Below, piece after piece: positions 1 through 9,076 of a stretch of 64,000 nt of DNA. This DNA is from Microvirga terricola. Lineage in GTDB: Bacteria > Pseudomonadota > Alphaproteobacteria > Rhizobiales > Beijerinckiaceae. How positions within the stretch are numbered: the first letter of the stretch is position 1; each line of letters begins with the position of its first letter. Where the stretch lies: the NCBI RefSeq assembly GCF_011777495.1, contig NZ_JAATJS010000007.1, positions 1 to 64,000 on the forward strand, in the 5' to 3' direction. The translations under genes were made by a program, and so were the position numbers. The notes beneath the pieces were generated by a model. That model ran no database searches. It saw nothing but the letters and a program-made list of their open reading frames with translations, and was not told the DNA's origin.

Positions 1-67
1 CGACTTGCATGTGTTAAGCCTGCCGCCAGCGTTCGTTCTGAGCCAGGATCAAACTCTCAAGTTAAAG
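1..67 (-). rRNA. rrs: 16S ribosomal RNA, 5' end only
   Basis: The reverse complement of this stretch reads as the conserved 5' end of bacterial 16S rRNA, including the universal 27F site (GAGAGTTTGATCCTGGCTCA) followed by the GAACGAACGCTGGCGGCAGG stretch and the start of CTTAACACATGCAAG. Transcription runs leftward and the gene leaves the window at position 1. The exact mature 5' end is not visible from sequence alone; it should lie within a few bases of 67. Too little is present to place the genus. Confidence 0.95.
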
Positions 68-233
68 AATTTGATCTCGACTTCACTCTACGCAAATTGA
101 CAGAGATCCACTCATATCCAGCGTTTCCGCCGGAATGGTGAACTCTCAAAACGTAGATTGGTCGAAGTCTCTTTATCAACTGCCCGAAGGCAGTCCGCAA
201 GGACCTCGCCGTCCACGTTTCTCTTTCTTTCTT

Positions 234-250
234 CACTTGTCAAAGAGCAC
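234..250 (-). promoter_or_regulatory. boxA-like antitermination element in the rRNA leader
   Basis: Read leftward the sequence is GTGCTCTTTGACAAGTG. It closely resembles the boxA of rRNA leaders (E. coli TGCTCTTTAACA), which recruits the Nus antitermination complex to rRNA transcripts. It sits about 170 bases upstream of the 16S start and downstream of both promoters, as expected. It contains a TTGACA, but no -10 lies at a proper distance from it, so I read it as boxA rather than as a promoter. Confidence 0.65.
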
Positions 251-363
251 GAGCCATCCGAAGACAACAACGACCTGCACCGGAAATCCCGGCTTCAGGC
301 CGCGCTATATTTCAGAGAACTCGCGAGATCGAAACCACTCAGTGGCTCGCCTCGTGTTGAGCC

Positions 364-392
364 CATGTAGGCTCGCCGAATTCCTTTGTCAA
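364..392 (-). promoter_or_regulatory. second (downstream) rRNA promoter candidate
   Basis: Leftward TTGACA at 392-387, a 17-base spacer, then TACATG at 369-364. The -35 is perfect and the -10 is only a partial match, so this would be the weaker of two tandem rRNA promoters. Tandem promoters are usual for rRNA operons. Confidence 0.45.
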
Positions 393-551
393 CTCCGTAT
401 TCGATCTTCACCGAACCGGTTTTTGACCCCCATCCGAAGATGAGCACTTCCAGTGAACGGCGTTTCTTTCCCGACCAAGGTCGGGCGAAACGGCCCGGTT
501 TCAGAGGAAGTGTTTGGCGCCGTTCGCGTCAGCGGCGGCGTCGATGGGCGC

Positions 552-581
552 TTTATAGGCTCAACCTTTTGGGCCTGTCAA
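552..581 (-). promoter_or_regulatory. main rRNA operon promoter
   Basis: Leftward TTGACA at 581-576, an 18-base spacer and TATAAA at 557-552. This near-consensus sigma-70-type promoter would start a leader of roughly 480 bases ahead of 16S. The stretch 82-811 holds no convincing gene: it is rRNA leader and promoter on the minus strand, plus whatever drives the divergent M23 peptidase gene. Confidence 0.7.
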
Positions 582-811
582 CAACGATGTGAAAGTTTTT
601 TGACGCGTTTCGGATCTCTTTCGCCGAACCCTTGGAATTCGGCGAAAACCAGCTGGCCTGCCTCACTGCGGACACAGTGCGGATCGAAGCACCGGCAATA
701 GCAACGCTTGTCACAGCGACGCTCGCGCGGTCCCGCTCTGTGCGGTCGTCGTCGATTGTGCTAGAGCGCCGTTTCAATATTAACTCTCACGCCTGCCGAA
801 CTCCGCTCCCG

Positions 812-2839
812 ATGATTCATCCCCCACCAGACGAGCCCCCCGCGAAAGGCGCCCTCCGCGACTTTTCGCGCGCGTCGTCGGTGGATCTGGGACATGAGCC
901 GCCGCTGAGCCCTGCGGGCGCCGCCGCGCCCGAGGTCGACCGCCGCGAGGTCAATCTGCGCTGGCTCGGCGCAAGCGTCCTGACCGGCGTCACCGGCGCG
1001 GCTTTGATCGGCGCTTCTATCTATATAGCGATCGAGGGCGCGACCTACTCCGTGTCCCAGCCCGAGCGGGCGACCGTGAACGCCGCCCGCGGTGAGAACG
1101 CCGACGAGCGCATCACGAATGTGGCTCGCAAGGGCGACAGACTGAATCGGGTCGAAAACACTTCCTCCGCCAAGCAAAGCTTCCGGGCGCCCATGACCAT
1201 TCGCAACGGCGACCGCGAGGCGATCAAGGTGCGCCAGTTCGTCAAGGTCGCAACCAACCTATCGCTGACGGCGGGCACCTATGCGAGCGATATTCCTCCC
1301 TTCAATCCGATGCGTCTCTTCGCCGAGGATTCGCAGGAGCGGGCGACCGAGCCCGCCCCGGAAGTCGCCGATGCGGACGTGTCCGTAGTCCGTCGGGACC
1401 TGGCCCTGATCGCCATCGAGGCGAGCGCCCCGTCTCTGGCGGACAGCGACGTCCTCGCGATTCTCGAGGAAGAGCGCCGCATGTCGGCCGAGGCCGGCCG
1501 CCGTACCTCCGTGCCGATTCCAGCCCAGCAGATGCTCTCGCGCACTCTCCGGCAGCCGGACGGGCTTGGAGAAGCGCTCGGCTATGCCCGTCTCGTCGAC
1601 GCGCCCTTCAGCTCCATCGAGGTGCGGGTGGTGCCGGAGAACGTCACCAACCTTCCGAAAGTCGATCAGCGGACCGCCACCCCCCTCATCGAGGAGCGGG
1701 ACGTCGTTCTCAAGAAAGGCGAGACTCTCGAGACGACACTGCGCGCTTACGGCGCGAGCCCGGACCAGATTCAGGCCATCACCACAGCGCTTGCGGCCCG
1801 CATCAAAGTGACCGCCCTCACCGAGGGTCAGCGGCTGCGTATTCTCATCGCCCCCGGCCCGCGGCTCGGCGACCCCAAGCAGATCGTGCGCGTGCTTGTG
1901 CTCGGCGACAAAGGCCTCGACGCGATTGCGGCGACGAACGACCGCGGCGTTTTCGTGTCGGTCACGCCCCCGGCCGACCAGACCGATCCCAAGCAGGTCG
2001 CTGCCGACGACGAGGAGACGGATGAGGAAGGCGGCGGCGTGAGCCTTTATCAAAGCCTGTATGAAACGGCTTTGAAGAACGACCTGCCCCGCCAGACTGT
2101 GGACGAGCTGGTCCGGATCTTCGGCTACGATGTCGATTTCCAGCGCCGGGTCTCGGCCGGAGACACTTTCGAGATCTTCTACGGCTCGGACGACGAAAAC
2201 GCGCCCCCCGAAGTCCTTTACGCCGCCCTCTCGGTCGGCGGCGAGGCACGGCGCGTCTATCGTTACCAGGGAGACGATGGTGCCATCGACTTCTTCGACG
2301 AAGCCGGGCGCTCCCTCAAGAAATTCCTGATCCGCAAGCCCATCACCGAAGGCATCCTGCGCTCGGGCTTCGGCTCCCGATATCATCCGATTCTGGGTTA
2401 CACCCGTCCGCATACGGGCGTGGACTGGGCCAATAGGATCGGAACGCCGATCATCGCCGCGGGTAACGGCACCGTGCTCTCGGCCGGCTGGGAATCGGGC
2501 TATGGTCGCCATGTGGAGATCCAGCACACCAACGGCTACGTGACGACCTATTCGCACATGTCGAATTTCGGCAAAGGCATCGCGGCAGGCGTCAAAGTCC
2601 AGCAGGGCCAAGTGATCGGCTTTCTTGGCAATTCGGGCCTCTCGACCGGGCCGCACCTCCACTATGAGGTGAAGATCAACGGCAGCTTTGTCGATCCGCT
2701 GAAAATCCGCCTGCCCCGAGGCCGCGAGCTTGAAGGCCGCGGACTTACCGAATTCAAGCGCCAGCGCGAGCAGGTCAACGAGTTGATGGGCCATGCGGGC
2801 GCCTCCGCCAACCTCGCCCAGCGCGCTGAGATCCGATAA
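812..2839 (+). CDS. M23 family metallopeptidase (membrane-anchored murein hydrolase)
   Basis: This is a 675-residue cell-envelope peptidase expected to cut peptidoglycan cross-bridges from the periplasmic side. A proline-rich cytoplasmic N-terminus precedes one membrane segment at about residues 51-75. A long periplasmic region with a LysM/OapA-like stretch follows, and the C-terminal LytM/M23 domain begins near residue 515. The zinc and catalytic motifs are intact: HTGVD at 534-538, YSHMS, and HLHYE starting at 615, so it should be an active enzyme rather than a degenerate activator. The reading frame stays open to 632, but the ATG at 812 gives the usual compact N-terminus and leaves the divergent rRNA promoter region free, so I chose it; no strong Shine-Dalgarno decides. 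The next gene follows after 5 bases. Confidence 0.85.
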   Translation: MIHPPPDEPPAKGALRDFSRASSVDLGHEPPLSPAGAAAPEVDRREVNLRWLGASVLTGVTGAALIGASIYIAIEGATYSVSQPERATVNAARGENADERITNVARKGDRLNRVENTSSAKQSFRAPMTIRNGDREAIKVRQFVKVATNLSLTAGTYASDIPPFNPMRLFAEDSQERATEPAPEVADADVSVVRRDLALIAIEASAPSLADSDVLAILEEERRMSAEAGRRTSVPIPAQQMLSRTLRQPDGLGEALGYARLVDAPFSSIEVRVVPENVTNLPKVDQRTATPLIEERDVVLKKGETLETTLRAYGASPDQIQAITTALAARIKVTALTEGQRLRILIAPGPRLGDPKQIVRVLVLGDKGLDAIAATNDRGVFVSVTPPADQTDPKQVAADDEETDEEGGGVSLYQSLYETALKNDLPRQTVDELVRIFGYDVDFQRRVSAGDTFEIFYGSDDENAPPEVLYAALSVGGEARRVYRYQGDDGAIDFFDEAGRSLKKFLIRKPITEGILRSGFGSRYHPILGYTRPHTGVDWANRIGTPIIAAGNGTVLSAGWESGYGRHVEIQHTNGYVTTYSHMSNFGKGIAAGVKVQQGQVIGFLGNSGLSTGPHLHYEVKINGSFVDPLKIRLPRGRELEGRGLTEFKRQREQVNELMGHAGASANLAQRAEIR

Positions 2840-2844
2840 GGCCC

Positions 2845-3762
2845 ATGCTTGATCTTCTGATGATCGTTCTGCCGGTCTTCGGCCTGATCGGCGTCGGTTA
2901 TCTGGCCCGGCGCACGGGATATGTCTCCGACAGAGCGGGGGAAGGCCTCTCCGAATTCGTCTTCACGCTCTCCCTGCCCTGCCTGATTTTCAAGACGCTG
3001 GTGCGGGCGGACATTCCAGCTGTGCAGCCTTGGGGCTATTGGATCTCCTACTTTGCCGGGGTCGCCATCGTGTGGGCCATCGCCACGGTGATCGGGCAGC
3101 GGGCGTTTGGGCTGAAAGGCATCTCTGCTGTCGTCGCGGGGTTCTCAGCGGGACAGGCGAACACGGTCTTCGTCGGCGTTCCGATGATCCTGAAAGCCTA
3201 TGGAGAAGCCGGGGCGGTGCCGCTCTTCATGTTGATCGCCGTGCATCTGCCCGTGACCATGACGCTGGCGACGATTTTGGCTGAGGGCCGCCAAGCCTCG
3301 CCGCTCCGCATTCTCGGGCGGCTGGCCACCCACCCCATCGTGGTCGGCATTATCGCGGGTTCAGCCTGTCGCCCTCTGGCGTCCTTCATCCCGGGGCCGG
3401 TCTGGCAGATCGTCGAGTTGCTCGGCAGCGCGGCGATCCCCTGCGCCCTGATCTCCATGGGCGTTGCGCTCCATCGCTATGGCCTCGATGCGGGCTGGAA
3501 GCTGCCGACGCTGATTTCCGCGCTCAAGCTCGTGCTGCACCCGCTCATCGTCCTGGTGCTGGCGACGCAGGTTTTCCATGTTCCGCCAGTCTGGGCCGGG
3601 GTCGCGGTGCTGTTTGCCTCCTGTCCCTCGGGCATCAATGCCTATCTCTTCGCCGAGCGTTACGGGGAAGGCGTTGCCTTGGCATCGAGCGCCGTCACGC
3701 TCTCGACCATTTTGGCTTTGGGCACGACCCTGGTCTGGCTTTACGTGCTCGGGGTCGGCTGA
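2845..3762 (+). CDS. AEC family (auxin efflux carrier type) transporter
   Basis: A 305-residue integral membrane protein made almost entirely of hydrophobic helices (about ten). It has the typical AEC opening, with residues 1-30 forming the first helix and then an RRTGYVS-type linker. A second half repeats the fold, as in PIN/AEC carriers. Members export or import small carboxylates such as malate or malonate, or amino-acid derivatives; the substrate cannot be read from the sequence. It starts 5 bases after the M23 gene and so is probably co-transcribed. Its 3' end overlaps the end of the convergent gluQRS gene by about 20 bases. Confidence 0.85.
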   Translation: MLDLLMIVLPVFGLIGVGYLARRTGYVSDRAGEGLSEFVFTLSLPCLIFKTLVRADIPAVQPWGYWISYFAGVAIVWAIATVIGQRAFGLKGISAVVAGFSAGQANTVFVGVPMILKAYGEAGAVPLFMLIAVHLPVTMTLATILAEGRQASPLRILGRLATHPIVVGIIAGSACRPLASFIPGPVWQIVELLGSAAIPCALISMGVALHRYGLDAGWKLPTLISALKLVLHPLIVLVLATQVFHVPPVWAGVAVLFASCPSGINAYLFAERYGEGVALASSAVTLSTILALGTTLVWLYVLGVG

Positions 3763-4637
3763 GGCGAAAACCCGAGTCGGCGACGCACCTCGTCCGGCGT
3801 CGCTCCCTGCCCCCTCACTTCCGCCAGCGATTCCGACTGTCTGCTCTTCGCGAGCTTGTCTCCCACTTGGTCAAGGACGAGGTCGTGGTGGTGGTAGAGA
3901 GGCGTCGGCAGGCCGAGCAGGGCTTGTAGCAAAACATGCAGATCGGCTGCAGCCTCGAGGTCCTTGCCGCGCACCACATGGGTGACGCCTTGGAGCGCAT
4001 CGTCGACGACGACGGCAAGATGATAGCTCGTCGGGACGTCCTTGCGGACGATGATCGCATCTCCCCAGCGCGCCGGGTCCGCGTGACAAGTCGTCTCTTC
4101 TCCGTTTTTGTCGAAGCGTTTGAACAGGTGAGGACCGGGGGCGAGCGCCAGGGCGGCCGCCATGTCGATGCGCCAGCTATGCGGTCGGCCCGACGCTGAA
4201 AGGTGCGCAACTTCGCCGGCACTTAATGTCCGGCAGGTCCCGGGATAAAGCGGAGCGCCATCGGGATCTCTCGGCCAAGGTTGCCCCGTCGTAGCTTCGC
4301 GGAGGACGACCGCATCGGCGATCTCTTTCCGGGAGCAGAAGCAGGAATAGACAATGCCTTGCTCCTTCAGCTTGGCGAAGGCGGCCCGGTAATCGTCGAA
4401 ATGCTCGGATTGCCGGCGCACGGGCCTTTCCCAGTTCAGGCCAAGCCAGGTCAGGTCATCATAGATAGCGGCCTCGAATTCCGGTCGGCAGCGAGTGAGG
4501 TCGATATCCTCGATCCTCAGAAGAAGGCGTCCGCCGAAACGCTCGGCGAAATCGGCGTTCAGGAGCGCCGAGTAAGCGTGACCGAAATGCAGCCGCCCAT
4601 TCGGGCTCGGAGCGAATCGGAAAACGGGTCTCGCCAC
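3741..4637 (-). CDS. gluQRS: glutamyl-Q tRNA(Asp) synthetase
   Basis: This is a truncated class I aminoacyl-tRNA synthetase paralogue that attaches glutamate to queuosine at position 34 of tRNA-Asp. The HIGH signature is HFGH at residues 17-20, right after the FRFAPSPNG opening. The zinc-site cysteines are CFC near 95 and YPGTC downstream. The KMSKS loop appears as KLAKS near the C-terminus. The anticodon-binding domain of full GluRS is absent, which defines the family; 298 residues is the normal length. I chose the GTG at 4637 because it puts the Rossmann motif at the N-terminus. The upstream open frame reads through the aldolase gene, whose stop at 4645 lies 7 bases before this start, so the two are probably translationally coupled. 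Confidence 0.92.
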   Translation of the reverse strand: MARPVFRFAPSPNGRLHFGHAYSALLNADFAERFGGRLLLRIEDIDLTRCRPEFEAAIYDDLTWLGLNWERPVRRQSEHFDDYRAAFAKLKEQGIVYSCFCSRKEIADAVVLREATTGQPWPRDPDGAPLYPGTCRTLSAGEVAHLSASGRPHSWRIDMAAALALAPGPHLFKRFDKNGEETTCHADPARWGDAIIVRKDVPTSYHLAVVVDDALQGVTHVVRGKDLEAAADLHVLLQALLGLPTPLYHHHDLVLDQVGDKLAKSRQSESLAEVRGQGATPDEVRRRLGFSPQPTPST

Positions 4638-4644
4638 GGGCCAG

Positions 4645-5415
4645 TCACGCCCGCGCTGCTGCGAGCGCCATCTGGGCCCCGTGGCGGAGGTAGGCGCTGT
4701 CGCTGGCGACCGACACGAGGTGGAAGCCCTTGGCGACCATGTCCGCCGCGCGCGCTCCAGTGGGCGCATAGATGCCGGCCACCTTGCCGGCGGCCTTCAC
4801 GCGGGAGAGGGCGTAATCGATCGCCTCCTCAACCTCTGCGCTCAGCGGATTGACCTTCGCGCCCTGGGACAGGGCGATGGAAAGGTCGGCAGGGCCGATG
4901 AAGATGCCGTCGATGCCCGGAACGGCCAGAATGTCGTCGATGATGTTCAACGCCTCGCGGGTTTCCACCATCGCGAGGGCGACCGAGAGGCCGTTCGCGA
5001 CGGGGAAATATTCCGCCGCCTGCATGCCTGTCAGGGACAGAGCGCCATGCGGCCCCCAGCTGCGCTCGCCGATGGGCGGGTATTTCATGAAGGAGGCAAA
5101 GCGCCGCGCATCGTCGATGGTGTTGATCATCGGCGCAATCACGCCGGAAGCACCCGCATCGAGAAAGCGCGAGGCGGTGGCGAATTCCCCAACCGGAACC
5201 CGCACGACCGCTGGCTTCCCCGCGCCCGCGATCAGCGGAACGGCGCGGAGAGCATTTGAGAAATCCACCGCCCCGTGCTGCATGTCGACGATGACTGCAT
5301 CGAAATTCTCGCGCGCCAGAAGCGCCGCGATGGTCGGATCGGGCAGGCCGCACCAGGCCGCAACGGCGGATGGGCCGCCATTGAGGCGATCCAGAAACGA
5401 TGGATTGGTCGGCAT
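4645..5415 (-). CDS. HpcH/HpaI family aldolase
   Basis: A 256-residue class II (metal-dependent) pyruvate aldolase of the HpaI/GarL type. These enzymes cleave 2-keto-3-deoxy acids such as 4-hydroxy-2-oxoheptanedioate or 2-dehydro-3-deoxyglucarate into pyruvate or an aldehyde. The catalytic-base motif VDMQHG is at about 43-48, the metal ligands lie in AMVET and GPADLS, and the substrate loop GERSWGP is present. The aromatic-degradation and sugar-acid members cannot be told apart here, because no pathway genes are adjacent. The only partner is gluQRS downstream, with 7 bases between the two genes. Confidence 0.88.
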   Translation of the reverse strand: MPTNPSFLDRLNGGPSAVAAWCGLPDPTIAALLARENFDAVIVDMQHGAVDFSNALRAVPLIAGAGKPAVVRVPVGEFATASRFLDAGASGVIAPMINTIDDARRFASFMKYPPIGERSWGPHGALSLTGMQAAEYFPVANGLSVALAMVETREALNIIDDILAVPGIDGIFIGPADLSIALSQGAKVNPLSAEVEEAIDYALSRVKAAGKVAGIYAPTGARAADMVAKGFHLVSVASDSAYLRHGAQMALAAARA

Positions 5416-5475
5416 GGCGCCCTTCCCCGAGGTCTGAAGAGTTCTTGGGCGCCTGACGGCGTCCGGGGCCGCAGC

Positions 5476-5799
5476 TTACCGGCCGGCCTTCACTTCTTCG
5501 ATGGCTTTTGCCATCAAATCCCCAAGAACGCGGCGGAACTCCGCCTCGTCCGTTGCCTTGCCCGCGGCTTCGAGGTCGCGGCCGACCTTTCGGATCATGT
5601 CGGCATCTCCCTCCTCCCCGAAATCGGCGAGGAGCACGCTCTTGGCGTAGGCGTCCGCCTCGGGGCCGCTCTTGCCGAGTTTTTCCGCCACCCAGAGGCC
5701 GAAAAGCTTGTTGCGCCGTGCCGTCGCCTTGAAGCGAAGCTCCTCATCGTGGGCGAATTTCTTCTCGAAGGCCTGTTCCCGTTCGTCGAAAGTGGTCAT
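5476..5799 (-). CDS. zeta-type inhibitor of F1Fo-ATPase (DUF1476)
   Basis: A 107-residue, highly charged helical protein. It has the family opening TTFDEREQAFEKKFAHDEEL and then RRNKLFGLWVAEKLG. DUF1476 proteins are the alphaproteobacterial zeta subunit, which inserts its N-terminal helix into F1 and blocks ATP hydrolysis. I chose the ATG at 5799 because the conserved domain starts there and GGGAG/AGAGGGG lies just upstream; the frame remains open to 5862 without conserved residues. The gene is divergent from purC, a pairing common in Hyphomicrobiales, so 5800-6035 should hold two back-to-back promoters. Confidence 0.9.
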   Translation of the reverse strand: MTTFDEREQAFEKKFAHDEELRFKATARRNKLFGLWVAEKLGKSGPEADAYAKSVLLADFGEEGDADMIRKVGRDLEAAGKATDEAEFRRVLGDLMAKAIEEVKAGR

Positions 5800-6035
5800 A
5801 GACCCCTCTTCTCCCTGTCTGAACCCTTCTGCGATATAGGAACGCACTCGCGTTCCCGCCAATCGCCACCATTTCTACACAGAATGGTCCCAAGCGGGCT
5901 GTAACGAAGCAGCAAAAGCGCCGCGTTGTGCTTATGTGAGGGATCGGATAGGTTGCGCCGCAAGCGGGGCGGCGGGTCAGACCGCGCTCACGCCAGCCGC
6001 GGAACTGACAGTTTATTCCTCAAGGGGCCACGGCA

Positions 6036-6830
6036 ATGGATTTCCTCAAACCACGGTACACGCCTATGAATCGTCGCCGTCGCATCTACGAAGGCAAGGC
6101 GAAGATCCTTTATGAAGGCCCCGAGCCCGGCACGCTCATCCAGCACTTCAAGGATGACGCAACCGCCTTCAACGCCAAGAAGCATGAAGTGATCGACGGC
6201 AAAGGCGTGCTCAACAACCGGATCTCGGAACATATTTTCCAGCATCTGAACGATATCGGCATCCCGACCCACTTCATCCGCCGCCTCAACATGCGCGAGC
6301 AGCTGATTCGGGAAGTCGAGATCATCCCGCTCGAGGTCATGGTACGGAACGTCGCGGCAGGCTCGCTTGCCACCCGCCTCGGCATCGAGGAGGGCACGCA
6401 GCTCCCTCGCTCGATCATCGAATTCTATTACAAGAATGACGCGCTCAACGACCCGATGGTGTCGGAAGAGCACATCACGGCCTTCGGTTGGGCGACCCCG
6501 CAGGAGATCGACGACATCATGGCGCTCGCCATCCGCGTCAACGATTTCCTCTCCGGCCTCTTCCTCGGCGTCGGCATCCGCCTCGTCGACTTCAAGATGG
6601 AGACGGGCCGCCTCTGGGAAGGCGAGATGATGCGCATCGTCGTCGCCGACGAAATCTCCCCCGATTCCTGCCGCCTGTGGGACATCAAGTCCAAGGACAA
6701 GCTGGATAAGGACCGTTTCCGCCGCGACATGGGTGGGCTGGTCGAGGCCTATTCGGAAGTGGCTCGCCGTCTCGGCATCATGTCCGAGAACGAGAACCCG
6801 ACCATGGGCGGCCCGCGTCTCGTGCAGTGA
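6036..6830 (+). CDS. purC: phosphoribosylaminoimidazole-succinocarboxamide (SAICAR) synthase
   Basis: Joins aspartate to CAIR with ATP to make SAICAR in purine biosynthesis. The sequence is a complete PurC of about 255-264 residues, with the [13 protein letters not shown] opening (ATP loop), the conserved [18 protein letters not shown] stretch, [13 protein letters not shown], and the DFKMETGR and [13 protein letters not shown] signature motifs. The ATG at 6036 has AAGGGG 8 bases upstream. The ATG at 6066 ([11 protein letters not shown]) is where many homologues begin but lacks a Shine-Dalgarno. It is the first gene of the purine operon that runs to grxD. Confidence 0.95.
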   Translation: MDFLKPRYTPMNRRRRIYEGKAKILYEGPEPGTLIQHFKDDATAFNAKKHEVIDGKGVLNNRISEHIFQHLNDIGIPTHFIRRLNMREQLIREVEIIPLEVMVRNVAAGSLATRLGIEEGTQLPRSIIEFYYKNDALNDPMVSEEHITAFGWATPQEIDDIMALAIRVNDFLSGLFLGVGIRLVDFKMETGRLWEGEMMRIVVADEISPDSCRLWDIKSKDKLDKDRFRRDMGGLVEAYSEVARRLGIMSENENPTMGGPRLVQ

Positions 6831-7375
6831 GCGGGTTTCCTTCGTCATTGAAACTGAAATGCCCGGTTCCACGCCGGGCATTGTCGTTTGGGCTGGCCCT
6901 TTTTCTCGCGCTCGCCGGGTGCGGCTACGTCCCCCGCCCGGTCGAAGGCGTGCCGCCCGGGCCGCCGTGGGAGGCGCTGCCCTTGGGCAAGTGGCTCGCC
7001 GAGGACCGGGCGGAGCCACAAGCTCTGTCCTTCTGTGCACCGCCCGAATGCCGCCCCGGACTTGCCGTGGCGGTTGTGCGTCTGAAGGGAAAGGACGCGG
7101 AGACAACCGACCGCCTCATGAGAAAGCCCGCGGCTCTGGCGCAGGCCCTGCGCTCTCCCAAGACAGCCGTGTCCACGGTAGCGTTGCAGGAAGGCCCGTC
7201 CTACGGCTTCACAATCAGCCTCGGCCCTCAAAAAGGCGGCAAGGCGCCGGCCTTCGGCGCGGTCCTCGGGCAGCGCTCTGGCGAGGACCTGATGGTGGTC
7301 CTGGTCATTGGCGATGCGGCCGACGCGGTGGAGGCCACCGCACGCCGGGTCGCCCGTGCCGAATTGGGGCAATGA
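6827..7375 (+). CDS. lipoprotein of unknown function, CAPPEC type
   Basis: A 182-residue predicted lipoprotein. It has a basic N-terminus, a hydrophobic stretch at about 17-30, and the lipobox LALAGC. The GTG start overlaps the purC stop (GTGA), so the gene is translationally coupled to the purine operon. No known domain is recognised. The mature part contains the short motif FCAPPEC near residue 70, followed by a beta-strand-like [16 protein letters not shown]. The same arrangement (ICPPTKC, then [16 protein letters not shown]) occurs in the lipoprotein on the other side of purS, so I infer a shared family. The function is unknown. Confidence 0.75.
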   Translation: MSGFPSSLKLKCPVPRRALSFGLALFLALAGCGYVPRPVEGVPPGPPWEALPLGKWLAEDRAEPQALSFCAPPECRPGLAVAVVRLKGKDAETTDRLMRKPAALAQALRSPKTAVSTVALQEGPSYGFTISLGPQKGGKAPAFGAVLGQRSGEDLMVVLVIGDAADAVEATARRVARAELGQ

Positions 7376-7439
7376 ACCGTTGTTTCTTGAAGCCATTGGC
7401 TTTATGGCGTTGGCCATCTTTTCAAAAGCCGAGGATCCC

Positions 7440-7688
7440 ATGAAAGCTCGCGTCACCGTGACCCTGAAAAACGGCGTTCTCGATCCGCAAGGCAAGGCCA
7501 TCGAAGGCGCGCTGAAATCGCTCGGAGTCGAGGGCATCGATGGCGTGCGGCAGGGCAAGGTGTTCGACATCGAGCTCGGCACCACCGACAAGGCAAAGGC
7601 CGAAGCGGCCCTCAAGGCGGCCTGCGAGAAGCTGTTGGCGAATACGGTGATCGAAAACTATAACGTTGCAATTGAAAGCGGCCACTGA
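7440..7688 (+). CDS. purS: phosphoribosylformylglycinamidine synthase subunit PurS
   Basis: An 82-residue small subunit of the three-part FGAM synthase (PurS-PurQ-PurL) found in most bacteria other than gammaproteobacteria. The sequence opens KARVTVTLKNGVLDPQGKAI and continues with GVRQGKVFDIEL and the CEKLLANTVIENYNV ending typical of PurS. The ATG at 7440 begins the conserved domain. It lies between two lipoprotein genes, whereas PurS is usually directly next to PurQ. Confidence 0.94.
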   Translation: MKARVTVTLKNGVLDPQGKAIEGALKSLGVEGIDGVRQGKVFDIELGTTDKAKAEAALKAACEKLLANTVIENYNVAIESGH

Positions 7689-7716
7689 GGCCGCTCAGAT
7701 GCAACCGAGGTTTTCA

Positions 7717-8253
7717 ATGCGCATTCTCCTGTCCTGTCTTCTGCTGGGACTCTTGACGGCTTGCCAAACGACGCGCTCGTCAACGAATCTATTCTCCGAA
7801 AGCACACGGTTTCCTGCCGACAAGTGGGCTACAAGGAGCATAAAATCTAGCGAGTTCGAAAGCACTGCGTATATCTGCCCGCCGACCAAGTGCGGCGAGT
7901 TGGTGATAGTCGCCATAGCCAAATTTGAAGGGCGGAATACGGCCCTCCTGACAACGGAAGATGTCCTTCGTCTGAAGTCTGTCAACGAACCCTTGCTCAG
8001 GGAAATGGCGAACCTTCACACGACGAGCAAAACCGGGACGATCGAGATTAAAACCGTCCGGAAGATCAATGCGGAGCCACTAGGCTTCTATTATGACGGC
8101 ACGGCAACGAACGCCAAAGGCACAAACGCCTACTTCGCCGTTGAAGCCCGTGTCCGAGGCAATCGGATGGTAACGGGTGTCGCATTCTCAGAATCGGCTA
8201 AAATGGCGAAAGACAGTCTCAAGCTCGCCAAGCTTCCACCTATCCTGAACTGA
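7717..8253 (+). CDS. lipoprotein of unknown function, CPPTKC type
   Basis: A 178-residue predicted lipoprotein with a hydrophobic leader and the lipobox LLTACQ at about 12-17. The ATG at 7717 is preceded by GAGG at 6 bases, so I prefer it to the ATG at 7699. The mature protein has ICPPTKC and a beta-like [16 protein letters not shown] stretch, matching the layout of the lipoprotein ahead of purS. It is visibly richer in A and T than the purine genes around it, which suggests later arrival or relaxed constraint. It sits 7 bases ahead of purQ. The function is unknown. Confidence 0.72.
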   Translation: MRILLSCLLLGLLTACQTTRSSTNLFSESTRFPADKWATRSIKSSEFESTAYICPPTKCGELVIVAIAKFEGRNTALLTTEDVLRLKSVNEPLLREMANLHTTSKTGTIEIKTVRKINAEPLGFYYDGTATNAKGTNAYFAVEARVRGNRMVTGVAFSESAKMAKDSLKLAKLPPILN

Positions 8254-8260
8254 GGACCTC

Positions 8261-8959
8261 ATGAAATCCGCTGTCATCGTTTTTCCCGGTTCCAATCGCG
8301 AAGGCGACATGTTGCGGGCGCTCAAACAGGCCGGCTCACGGGTTGAGAAGGTTTGGCATGCGGATACCGAGCTGCCTCCCGGCACCGACCTCGTCGTTCT
8401 GCCGGGGGGGTTTTCCTATGGCGACTATCTGCGCTGCGGCGCAATTGCCGGGCGCGCGCACATCATGGATGCGGTGCGCGCCCACGCGGCGCGTGGCGGA
8501 TTGGTCCTCGGGGTCTGCAACGGCTTCCAGATCCTCTGCGAGTCGGGGCTTTTGCCGGGCATCCTGATGCGCAATGCGAACCTGAAATTCATCTGCCACC
8601 GTCAGTTCCTGCGGGTGGAGCGCAACGACACGGCCTTCACCAAGGCTTACGCCAAGGGCCAGGCCATCGATGTCTGCGTGGCGCATGGCGAGGGCAACTA
8701 CACCGCCGATGCCGAAACCCTGAAGCGCCTGGAAGGCGAAGGCCTCGTCGCCTTCCGCTATTGCGACGCCGACGGGCAGGTGACGCCCGATGCCAACCGC
8801 AACGGCTCGATGAATTCCATTGCCGGCATCTATTCAGAAAAGCTCAACGTGATGGGCATGATGCCCCATCCCGAGAACCTGATCGAAGACATGATGGGCG
8901 GCACGGACGGACGCGGCCTCTTCCAGAGCCTCGTGTCTTCGCTCGCCAAAGCGGCATAA
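8261..8959 (+). CDS. purQ: phosphoribosylformylglycinamidine synthase subunit PurQ (glutaminase)
   Basis: The glutamine amidotransferase subunit releases ammonia from glutamine and hands it to PurL. This is a class I amidotransferase fold with the nucleophile Cys86 in GVCNGFQ and the His203/Glu205 pair in MMPHPE. The [10 protein letters not shown] oxyanion strand is present. At 232 residues it has the normal length for the stand-alone form. The ATG follows the preceding lipoprotein stop by 7 bases with GAGGA between them. Confidence 0.96.
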   Translation: MKSAVIVFPGSNREGDMLRALKQAGSRVEKVWHADTELPPGTDLVVLPGGFSYGDYLRCGAIAGRAHIMDAVRAHAARGGLVLGVCNGFQILCESGLLPGILMRNANLKFICHRQFLRVERNDTAFTKAYAKGQAIDVCVAHGEGNYTADAETLKRLEGEGLVAFRYCDADGQVTPDANRNGSMNSIAGIYSEKLNVMGMMPHPENLIEDMMGGTDGRGLFQSLVSSLAKAA

Positions 8960-9076
8960 GTCGATAGCGGGGACGAGACGCCCCCGGCTCCCTTAACGGG
9001 AAGCGAAGCATCTCAAATGAGGACGCCGATTGTTCCTTCTATCTTCCTTTTGGAAGCGCAAAGAAACGAGACCCTG

